64,000 bases of DNA, from assembly GCA_045630205.1 (NCBI GenBank), contig JAZQSP010000070.1, positions 1 to 64,000 on the forward strand. The letters run 5' to 3'. The stretch comes from Faecalimonas sp045630205. GTDB taxonomy: Bacteria; Bacillota; Clostridia; Lachnospirales; Lachnospiraceae. The translations under genes and the position numbers were made by a program. The notes beneath the pieces are model-generated. The model had not been told where the DNA came from. It saw only the letters and a program-made list of their open reading frames with translations, and did not search any database. Shown piece after piece: positions 37,209 to 44,319 of the stretch. Positions within the stretch are counted from its first letter, which is position 1; each line of letters begins with the position of its first letter.

Positions 37209-37395
37209 CTTCGTAGTTTTTTTATTGCAATACTGAGTAACACGTGGATGAGATTGTAGAACATTTAATGTTCATGAACGATAAGTCTATTATAGATGAA
37301 TTATAGCGCATTGAAGATGCGGGGGATAAACATTAAATTATGTGTAATAGATAATGAAATATGGGATTACAAGCGACAAAGAAAGAAGGTAAATT

Positions 37396-38631
37396 ATGAA
37401 GGGCAGATATTTTTTCACATCTGAATCCGTGACAGAGGGACATCCGGATAAAATGTGCGACCAGATTTCGGATGCAATATTAGATGCAATCATATCACAG
37501 GACAAGAATTGCAGAGTTGCATGTGAGACTACTGTTTCATCCAAAGGTGTGAATGTTATGGGTGAAATTTCTACAACAGCACAAGTTGATATAGAAAGTA
37601 TTGTGAGAGGTGTTATTAAAGACATTGGATATAACAATAAAGAGTATGGATTTAATGCCGAAGATTGCGATGTTGTAATAGCTATAAATGAGCAATCCAA
37701 AGATATTGCAATGGGCGTGAATCATTCGATGGAGGTTAAAGAAGGTTCTGACCATGAAGAAGATTTCAATGGAGCAGGCGACCAAGGAATGATGTTTGGA
37801 TATGCCTGTGACGAAACACCGGAACTTATGCCACTACCAATCTCGCTAGCACATAAACTCGCTATGCAATTGACAAAGGTTAGAAAGAATGGAGAGTTGG
37901 AATATCTTCTGCCAGATGGTAAATCTCAAGTGACGGTAGAGTATGTGGATGACAAGCCAGTTCGCGTAGATACGGTTATCATTTCGGCACAACATAAGGA
38001 TAATGTTGATATGAAACAGCTTCATAAAGACATTGTAGAAAAAGTAATTGTGCCGATTATTCCGAATAATTTATTAGATATAAAGACGAAAATATATATT
38101 AATCCAACAGGTCGCTTTGTTATTGGAGGACCAGAAGGAGATAGTGGGCTTACTGGACGAAAAATCATAGTTGATACTTATGGGGGATATGCAAGGCATG
38201 GTGGTGGTGCGTTTTCTGGAAAAGATCCTACAAAAGTAGATAGAAGTGCAGCATATATGGCGAGATATATTGCGAAGAATGTCGTGAAGGCAGGTTTGGC
38301 AAGAAAATGTGAAATTCAGATTGCATATGCAATTGGTATAGCACGTCCTGTTTCCGTTATGGTTGATACATTAGGCACAGGCAAGTACCTTGAAAGCGAT
38401 ATAGCCGAAGCAATAGAAAAGGTATTTGATTTGAGACCAGCTGCGATAATTAAGCAACTTGATTTAGAAAAGCCAATTTACAGGGAATTGGCTGCATATG
38501 GACATATGGGAAGAGAAGAGACAGGTGTTAAATGGGAAATTACGGATAAGGTGTATGAATTATTACAATGTTTAACAAAGAAAACGAAAAATCCCGTTTG
38601 GGAAAATCCACAGATTGTTTTTTTAGATTAG
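37396..38631 (+). CDS. metK: S-adenosylmethionine synthetase
   Basis: 411 residues. Complete MetK: GHPDKMCDQISDAILDA near the start, GAGDQGMMFGYA (ATP/Met site), the flexible loop and GGGAFSGKDPTKVDRS. It makes SAM from Met and ATP. No SAM riboswitch is visible in the 190 bases upstream. The AT-rich codon use and its place at the head of a cassette with three radical SAM proteins suggest a dedicated SAM supply; equally it could be the cell's only metK with the cassette inserted beside it. Confidence 0.95.
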   Translation: MKGRYFFTSESVTEGHPDKMCDQISDAILDAIISQDKNCRVACETTVSSKGVNVMGEISTTAQVDIESIVRGVIKDIGYNNKEYGFNAEDCDVVIAINEQSKDIAMGVNHSMEVKEGSDHEEDFNGAGDQGMMFGYACDETPELMPLPISLAHKLAMQLTKVRKNGELEYLLPDGKSQVTVEYVDDKPVRVDTVIISAQHKDNVDMKQLHKDIVEKVIVPIIPNNLLDIKTKIYINPTGRFVIGGPEGDSGLTGRKIIVDTYGGYARHGGGAFSGKDPTKVDRSAAYMARYIAKNVVKAGLARKCEIQIAYAIGIARPVSVMVDTLGTGKYLESDIAEAIEKVFDLRPAAIIKQLDLEKPIYRELAAYGHMGREETGVKWEITDKVYELLQCLTKKTKNPVWENPQIVFLD

Positions 38632-38716
38632 CATAGAATAAGAAAACACCAAATAGTGAGCACCCTTCGCATCTTCTCCAGTTTGAGATAATAGTCTAAA
38701 GGTATATTGTTAAACT

Positions 38717-38743
38717 CCCCAAAGTTGAGCCTCTACTTTGGGG
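38717..38743. repeat. Perfect inverted repeat CCCCAAAGT/ACTTTGGGG
   Basis: 9-bp arms around a 9-base loop, 86 bases after metK. It is followed by GGAAGGAGGAGACATG, a ribosome-site-like sequence with no lasting frame. It may be a metK terminator without T run or part of the mobile-element debris that follows. Confidence 0.4.
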
Positions 38744-38894
38744 GCAGAAAGGAAGGAGGAGACATGGGGCATCCGTCCCCAATCATATGGTTTGTTATTG
38801 TTATCCACCATCAAAATGATGAATGATAATAGTAACAAAGTAGCGTAAATCTTTCAAATCTGTTATAATGAATGCAGTTTTAAAAAGGAGTTTC

Positions 38895-39160
38895 ATTACG
38901 GCAGTTTAGCTTACAGAAGAGCAACTGAATACATTTGACAATTCTTTGATTATCTAACTGTTAATTAACCAGCAAGAGCAGAATGAAGCCTAAACAAAGG
39001 AACTTCGTGAGTTGAAGCAGAAAATGCGACTTTTAATGGTTCAGAAGGTGCTTGTTAACAAAATATGTTTTGAACATCCAGTAAAAAGTTGGAAATCGAG
39101 AATTAAATTTACCCTATGGAGGAGGATGGAATAATTGTTGTTTTCAATGAGGCTGACTAA
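38895..39160 (+). pseudogene. IS66-family transposase (TnpC) N-terminal remnant
   Basis: Reads LTEEQLNTFDNSLI, then a stop, NQQEQNEA, a stop, TKELRELKQKMRLLMVQKVLVNK and, in another frame, EDGIIVVFNEAD. This is the N-terminal leucine-zipper and linker of IS66 TnpC with at least four stops or shifts. The catalytic part is gone. It lies between metK and the ABC transporter. Confidence 0.7.
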
Positions 39161-39218
39161 ATTTATTTGTAATATATTTATGCCGTAATTAGGGATTAGG
39201 AGAAAGAGAGGTTTTTAT

Positions 39219-40880
39219 ATGAAAAATACAAATAACTTGTGCTGGCTAATTCGCCAATCTAAATATAGTCGGAATATTCTATGTATTATTCCCTTTGTGT
39301 GTTTGATATCCAGTTGTTGCAATATAGGTATATCAATGATATTCAAGGGATATATGGATATAGCATCCGGTGAAAGTTCTATAACTTTTTTGCAAATGAC
39401 AATATTTTCTGTGGCGATCATACTCCTATTTGCATTAACACAAATTGCATCATCGGTATTGGAAGGCTATTCTTACAGCAAAACAGAGAAGGGCTTAAGA
39501 ATATCGTTAATTGAGCAGATAGTCAGAAAATATTTGTTGAAGCTTAATAAAATGCATACAGGAGAGATTCAAAATAGACTTACTACTGATGTGGCTACAA
39601 TCTCTAATTTTTACATACAAGTCTTTGGACAAATGAGCTTGGTGCTTTTCACATCTCTTTTTGCCGTTATTATTTTGTTTATATTGAATTGGAAAATCAC
39701 ACTGATTTTTTTAATAACTATCCCTTTGTTGACTATGCTTATATCAATATTCTCTCCTAAGCTTCAGAAAGCAGCGGAATCCGATTTGAAAAACGAGGAT
39801 AATAACAGAAGTTATATGCAGGAATTATTGATGCTCTTGCCACTGTTTCAAGTATATTCTATGGGTAAAAATGTTGGTGAATATTTGCAAAATCTTTATG
39901 AAAAGAAAACTTCAAGTAAAATAAGGCTTTCGTTTCTTGAGGGGAGTTTTGGTTTTTTAAACAGTCTAACAAGCTTTGGTATCTTTATTATTACAAGTGC
40001 AGTAGGTGCTTATTTTGTGGTAACCGGAGAGAATACAGTGGGCGATTTAGTCGCTATGATACAATTGAGCAACTATATTATGTTACCTTTAACAGAAGCA
40101 CCAAGAATGATTGCTGTATATAACAAAACCATTAGCAGTGTGAAACGTATTCGCGAAATTGAGCAGATGCAAGACAGAAATATGACGGAGCATGAGGACA
40201 GGTTATTGTTTCATGTTGATTTCATCGAACTTAAGCATCTTTCTTTTAAATACGATAAAGATAATTTTATATTGGATGACATCAATGTTGTATTCCGCAA
40301 AGACAGAATAGCTGGAATTATAGGAAAAAGCGGTAGCGGTAAAAGCACATTGATAAAATTGATACTAGGTCTGTATTCTCCAGTCGACGATAAGATGATT
40401 GAAATACGAAATAATAGAGAAACAAAAAATTATTATCAATATGAAGGTATTATTTCTTATGTCCCAAGCGATAATTTTGTGTTTAGCGGAACGGTTAAAG
40501 ATAATATCATTATGAGTGCATCTTTTGAAAAAGATAAGTTTGACAAAGTTTGCAGGGATGCCAATATTGATAGGCTAATATCCTCTTTCGATTTGAAAGA
40601 GAACGAAAACATCTACGAAAGCGGAAATAATTTATCTATGGGACAAAAGCAGAGAATAGCGATTGCTCGTGCTTTATATGCGGAAACTTCTGTAATTATA
40701 TTTGATGAGCCGACAGCAAATCTTGATTCGGAGAGTGTTAAACGGTTTGCAAAAACGATACAAAGTCTTTCAAAAGATAAGATTTGTATCCTTGTAACTC
40801 ATGATGATAGTATCACTTCAATTTGCGATGATGTCTATCGATTAGAAGAAACGTGTTTAACCTTAATAGACGAGGAGTAA
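39219..40880 (+). CDS. ABC exporter (membrane plus ATPase half-transporter) of the peptide cassette
   Basis: 553 residues. Six membrane segments (residues ~15-290) then an ATPase with Walker A GIIGKSGSGKSTLIKLI, signature NLSMGQKQRIAIARAL, Walker B VIIFDEPTANLDSES and H-loop THDD. It works as a dimer. No C39 peptidase domain is fused, so leader removal must be done by another protein; the subtilase fusion at 44.3 kb is the obvious candidate. It is 4 bases from the first radical SAM gene. Confidence 0.9.
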   Translation: MKNTNNLCWLIRQSKYSRNILCIIPFVCLISSCCNIGISMIFKGYMDIASGESSITFLQMTIFSVAIILLFALTQIASSVLEGYSYSKTEKGLRISLIEQIVRKYLLKLNKMHTGEIQNRLTTDVATISNFYIQVFGQMSLVLFTSLFAVIILFILNWKITLIFLITIPLLTMLISIFSPKLQKAAESDLKNEDNNRSYMQELLMLLPLFQVYSMGKNVGEYLQNLYEKKTSSKIRLSFLEGSFGFLNSLTSFGIFIITSAVGAYFVVTGENTVGDLVAMIQLSNYIMLPLTEAPRMIAVYNKTISSVKRIREIEQMQDRNMTEHEDRLLFHVDFIELKHLSFKYDKDNFILDDINVVFRKDRIAGIIGKSGSGKSTLIKLILGLYSPVDDKMIEIRNNRETKNYYQYEGIISYVPSDNFVFSGTVKDNIIMSASFEKDKFDKVCRDANIDRLISSFDLKENENIYESGNNLSMGQKQRIAIARALYAETSVIIFDEPTANLDSESVKRFAKTIQSLSKDKICILVTHDDSITSICDDVYRLEETCLTLIDEE

Positions 40881-40884
40881 AAGT

Positions 40885-41904
40885 ATGATATCACAAGAGT
40901 TTAAACAAGAGTATCAGTATTTAAAAAAAAACAAATACTTATCTGGACCAAAGATATTACAAATTGAGATAACAAATAAATGTTGCCTGCAATGTCCTCA
41001 ATGCTATAAGCCGCCAGTAGAACAATTAAAGTCTATGTCATTTGTTGAATTTAAACAACATGTTGATATGGCTGTCGATATTGGAGTTAAGGAAATCAGT
41101 TTGCTAGGGGGCGAACCATTTGAAAATACAGATATTTTTAAGATGATCGAATATGGTGTTAATAAAAATATTGAAATTATGACTGTCACTAATGGGTGTC
41201 ATATAAACAATAAGACGATAGAAGTTCTACGAGAATATACAGAGAGATTTACACTTTTAATATCATTGAATGGATCTACGGAAACAATTAATAAATTGTC
41301 CAGAGATGGGTTTAAAATGAGTATAAAATCAGCAAAGAAAGCAAATGAGTGTGGTATACCTTTTGGAATCAACTGGGTGGCTAGACATGATAATGCTTAT
41401 GATTTTGAAAATATTGTGAAACTTGCTAGAGAACTTGGCGCTAAATTTATTAATGTTGTAGCTAACAAATTGACAGGTGAATCAAAAATAGTATCTCCGC
41501 TTACGTATGAAGATTATCAATACCTTATTAAGGTAATCCAAATGGAAAGAGATTCACATTTTATTACTATACAAAAGTGCTTTGATTTGCTTATTTCTCG
41601 TGCCGGTAAAATGCCTAGATCTATTTTGTCAGGATGTCAGGCAGGGATTAGTGTAGCTGCGATTACGTTAGATAACAAATATACACCATGCCTTCATTTA
41701 ATGTACCCTGAAAAATATAGTTCCTTATCTGAATATTGGATGTCATCGCCCGTCTTGACAAAACTGCGAAACAAAGATGTAATTAACTCTGGTTACTGTA
41801 ATGGTTGCATTTATGCCTCTGATTGTAAATATTGTAGAGCTATGTCAAAAGAGTCACATGATGATTTTAATATTGGACTCAAAAAATGTGTTTTAAGAAG
41901 ATAA
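40885..41904 (+). CDS. Radical SAM/SPASM protein 1 of the peptide cassette
   Basis: 339 residues. The SAM-cluster motif is C33-x3-C37-x2-C40; SAM-binding GGEPF follows (LLGGEPFENTD). The C-terminal ~90 residues carry six or more cysteines in SPASM-like order (GCQAGIS, TPCLHL, GYCNGCIYASDCKYC, KKCVL), which would hold auxiliary iron-sulphur clusters. Such enzymes modify peptides (thioether, C-C links, epimerisation) or help mature other enzymes. It follows the exporter by 4 bases. Confidence 0.9.
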   Translation: MISQEFKQEYQYLKKNKYLSGPKILQIEITNKCCLQCPQCYKPPVEQLKSMSFVEFKQHVDMAVDIGVKEISLLGGEPFENTDIFKMIEYGVNKNIEIMTVTNGCHINNKTIEVLREYTERFTLLISLNGSTETINKLSRDGFKMSIKSAKKANECGIPFGINWVARHDNAYDFENIVKLARELGAKFINVVANKLTGESKIVSPLTYEDYQYLIKVIQMERDSHFITIQKCFDLLISRAGKMPRSILSGCQAGISVAAITLDNKYTPCLHLMYPEKYSSLSEYWMSSPVLTKLRNKDVINSGYCNGCIYASDCKYCRAMSKESHDDFNIGLKKCVLRR

Positions 41905-42029
41905 ACTATGAATAGTCAAGGGGAAGAACAAAAACAATTTAAAAAGTTTTTGACTTAAAAAGTGTATAAAAAATAAAGAATCAATGAGATGCTTCTAAAA
42001 TTAAATATGGTTGAATAGGTAAGACTTAA

Positions 42030-42480
42030 TCTAAGTCGAAGCAAATATTATCAGTCATCGTATTGTGGATAACGCATATCAGTATGTGAGCGACGTGCCC
42101 TAGTACATTTCAATGGCGGCAACCGTGAGTTGTTTTTAAATCGTAATAATCTTTTAAGGTTTTGTTCACCAAGGTGGTCAGCTAGGCAACTTTGATAAGG
42201 GCATAGCGAAGTGGTTTGGAATCTCGTTTAGACATTCTTGTTCTAGATATATTAAAGTTGTTATATTGGGAAACGGAAGGATCATGACTGACATAGTTAA
42301 GTAGTAGAACTATCCCTGATTCTACCAATAGTCATGACATCGTTCAAAGAACTAATGCGGGGATTGTTTTGATAACTGAAACCATCTTATGCATAATTTC
42401 ATGAATAGATGCATCTACCTCAGAAAGTTGTTGTGTATATTTTTCTCCTTGCTGAATAGATAGCAAAATCTGTAAAGATA
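42030..42480 (-). pseudogene. IS110-family transposase C-terminal remnant
   Basis: On the minus strand, with several stops and shifts: QLSEVDASIHEIMHKM-VSVIKTIP, RTRMSKRDSKPLRYALIKVA, LKDYYDLKTTHGCRH, NVLGHVAHILICVIHN. These follow the order of the IS110 C-terminal domain (the IPG..., RM.KRGS..LR.AL, YY..K, H..ALGH blocks). This explains most of the 660-base gap between the first radical SAM gene and the second. Confidence 0.7.
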
Positions 42481-42528
42481 GTCAAACCTATAGGGAAAAA
42501 TATAAGAAAGTTGAAAAGAAAGGAGAGT

Positions 42529-42567
42529 ATGATGTATTTCGGTGTAAATACATTATACAAGTGCTAA
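42529..42567 (+). CDS. Possible 12-codon leader ORF before the second radical SAM gene
   Basis: ATG 42529 stands 3 bases after a good AAAGGAGA and reads MMYFGVNTLYKC, ending one base before the ATG of the radical SAM gene, which has no ribosome site of its own. It is best read as a translational coupling leader. Confidence 0.35.
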   Translation: MMYFGVNTLYKC

Positions 42568-42568
42568 T

Positions 42569-43894
42569 ATGACCATATCAAAGTATAATCATTTATATGA
42601 AGCAAAAGAGTTAAATAAGTCTATATTGATAAACTATCTAAATGGTAGAATGATTATTTTTAAAGATGATGCAAACAATCAAGTCAAAGATTTTCTTACA
42701 GGTAAAAAATTTGATTCTACTATTAACGAGTACCTATATAGCAATGGCTATTTGGTTGGTAATAATGTAGATGAGATGAAAGAAGTTAATAAAATTCAAA
42801 ACGAAATTTACGAAAATAAAGATGTATTATCACTGGTTTTTATTTTAACAGAAAATTGTAATTTGAGATGTGTTTATTGTTGTGAGCAACACGGGAGAAA
42901 ACGTATGTCTCTTGTACTACAAGATCAAATAATTAAGTTTGTTGAGGAAAATATACATAAATATAAATGCTTAAAGGTCGAGTGGTTTGGAGGGGAACCT
43001 CTCTTATGTATGGATATAATTGAATATTTGTCTAAAAGATTTATAGAACTTTGCAATAAAAATCACATTCAATATTATGCTGTTACTTCAACTAATGGTT
43101 ATTTATTAAATGCACAGAATCTTAAAAAACTGAAAAGGCTTCATGTATATGCTTATCAGATTACGGTTGATGGCTTGAAAAAAACACACGATACTCAACG
43201 AATGAAGGTTGATGGAACGGGTAGTTGGGATGTTATTATTAATAATTTGAAAGATATACGAGACAATTTTAAATCAAATTTAATAAGTCTGATAATTAGA
43301 ACCAATGTTACATACCCTATTTATCAAGCTATAGATGAATACATGGATTTCCTTTTAAATGAATTTGGTAATGATAAAAGATTTAACTTTCTCTGGAGGA
43401 TTGCCGAAGATTGGGGAAATATTGAAGATGATACTCGCCATATTTTGTGTGGTATAAATGAGTATACGAATGTTATGAAAAAGGCAGGAGAAAAAGGTCT
43501 TAGAAATAGATATTTATCAGGAACTCTTAAACCAGGTGAACGTGCTTGTGAAGCCACAAAAAAGAACTCACTGATATTGTTTCCGACTGGAATTATTGGA
43601 AAATGTGAGCGTGATGTATGTCCGGAAAAAAGTCATATAGGAACGATTCAGGGACTTTTAATGGATCCTGAAAAATATCTTAATACTACATTGTCTAAAG
43701 GACAAGAAACTCCTGAAATGTGCAAGGTTTGTTCAAAATTTACAATATGTTTAGGAAAAGCTTGTCCGTTTATCATGGATATACAATGTGGATATGAAAT
43801 GAAAGATATCGATTTTTTACTTGATTGTATTATTAAATGTGATGACAGTTGTAAAGTTATATCAAGATTCGAAAAGGAGAAATGTTATGAATAG
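42569..43894 (+). CDS. Radical SAM/SPASM Cys-rich-peptide maturase (CcpM-like)
   Basis: 441 residues. An N-terminal ~80-residue peptide-recognition-like region, then C97-NLR-C101-VY-C104 and WFGGEPLLCMD, and a C-terminal SPASM region with GKCERDVCP, MCKVCSKFTICLGKACPF and further Cys. The layout and next-door acyl-carrier-like gene match the clostridial 'Cys-rich peptide radical SAM maturase' cassettes (CLI_3235-type), whose products form thioether links from Cys. It overlaps the next gene by 8 bases. Confidence 0.85.
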   Translation: MTISKYNHLYEAKELNKSILINYLNGRMIIFKDDANNQVKDFLTGKKFDSTINEYLYSNGYLVGNNVDEMKEVNKIQNEIYENKDVLSLVFILTENCNLRCVYCCEQHGRKRMSLVLQDQIIKFVEENIHKYKCLKVEWFGGEPLLCMDIIEYLSKRFIELCNKNHIQYYAVTSTNGYLLNAQNLKKLKRLHVYAYQITVDGLKKTHDTQRMKVDGTGSWDVIINNLKDIRDNFKSNLISLIIRTNVTYPIYQAIDEYMDFLLNEFGNDKRFNFLWRIAEDWGNIEDDTRHILCGINEYTNVMKKAGEKGLRNRYLSGTLKPGERACEATKKNSLILFPTGIIGKCERDVCPEKSHIGTIQGLLMDPEKYLNTTLSKGQETPEMCKVCSKFTICLGKACPFIMDIQCGYEMKDIDFLLDCIIKCDDSCKVISRFEKEKCYE

Positions 43895-44159
43895 TAAGGT
43901 GGAGTATTTAACTCATATTTTTATATCAAATGGTTTAATAATGAAAAACGAAATTACAGAAAATAATTATCGACAGATATTTAACAGTATTGCGGACGAT
44001 ATTGATTCTTTGTTGTACATATCTATTTTATCAGAAATTGAAGAATATTATTGTATTCAATTGCCTGATGAAGTGTTAATGGAAAATATATTTTATAATA
44101 TAGATGATTTTGTCATTCTTTTGGATGATGAAATAAATAAAAGCACAAAGGAGGTGTAG
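43887..44159 (+). CDS. Acyl-carrier-related small protein of the peptide cassette
   Basis: 90 residues, overlapping the maturase stop by 8 bases. A four-helix ACP-like pattern with D-I-D-S41-L in the place of the ACP DSL motif and EEYYCIQLPDEVLMEN in helix III, matching ACP's 'EEEFDIEIPDE'. Ser41 could carry phosphopantetheine. Proteins of this kind accompany CcpM-like maturases in clostridia ('peptide maturation system acyl carrier-related'). It may present the precursor or a substituent to the enzymes. It ends two bases before the precursor gene. Confidence 0.75.
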   Translation: MNSKVEYLTHIFISNGLIMKNEITENNYRQIFNSIADDIDSLLYISILSEIEEYYCIQLPDEVLMENIFYNIDDFVILLDDEINKSTKEV

Positions 44160-44161
44160 AA

Positions 44162-44245
44162 ATGAAAAGATTAAAGAAAATCCGTAAATCCAGCAGTAAA
44201 GCAGTTCTAAATGTTGAATTGGTCTGTTTCAATGGTCTTTGTTAA
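44162..44245 (+). CDS. Putative RiPP precursor peptide, 27 residues
   Basis: ATG 44162 has a near-perfect AAAGGAGGTG 7 bases upstream and lies two bases after the acyl-carrier-like gene. The peptide begins with a very basic leader-like stretch (MKRLKKIRKSSSKA) and ends with NVELVCFNGLC, i.e. two Cys four residues apart at the extreme C-terminus. A basic K/R-rich start is also seen in CLI_3235-class precursors that accompany such maturases, but those usually have more Cys. The gene was too short for ordinary ORF calling. A strong hairpin follows it at 44260. No similarity search could be done. Confidence 0.7.
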   Translation: MKRLKKIRKSSSKAVLNVELVCFNGLC

Positions 44246-44259
44246 CAGATAAGCAATGA

Positions 44260-44305
44260 ATTAGTATAGGAACAAAACGATTTATTGTTTTGTTCCTATA
44301 CTAAT
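44260..44305 (+). promoter_or_regulatory. Perfect 19-bp hairpin between precursor and protease genes
   Basis: ATTAGTATAGGAACAAAAC (44260-44278), 8-base loop, and its exact complement (44287-44305). It is followed by GGGGG and not T, so it is not a classical terminator. The ribosome site of the next gene (AGGGGGA, 44306 on) starts right at its foot. It probably stabilises the precursor mRNA end or limits expression of downstream genes, giving more peptide than enzyme. Confidence 0.75.
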
Positions 44306-44319
44306 AGGGGGATATTACT

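Noticed and set aside
37209..37395. SAM riboswitch before metK
   Set aside because: No conserved SAM-I core or terminator switch is visible; the stretch looks like decayed coding sequence (e.g. HVDEIVEHLMFMNDKSIIDE).
38791..38839. Imperfect inverted repeat TTGTTATTGTTATC/GATAATAGTAACAA
   Set aside because: Two mismatched (wobble) pairs, long loop, and located in mobile-element debris; not strong enough to call a feature.
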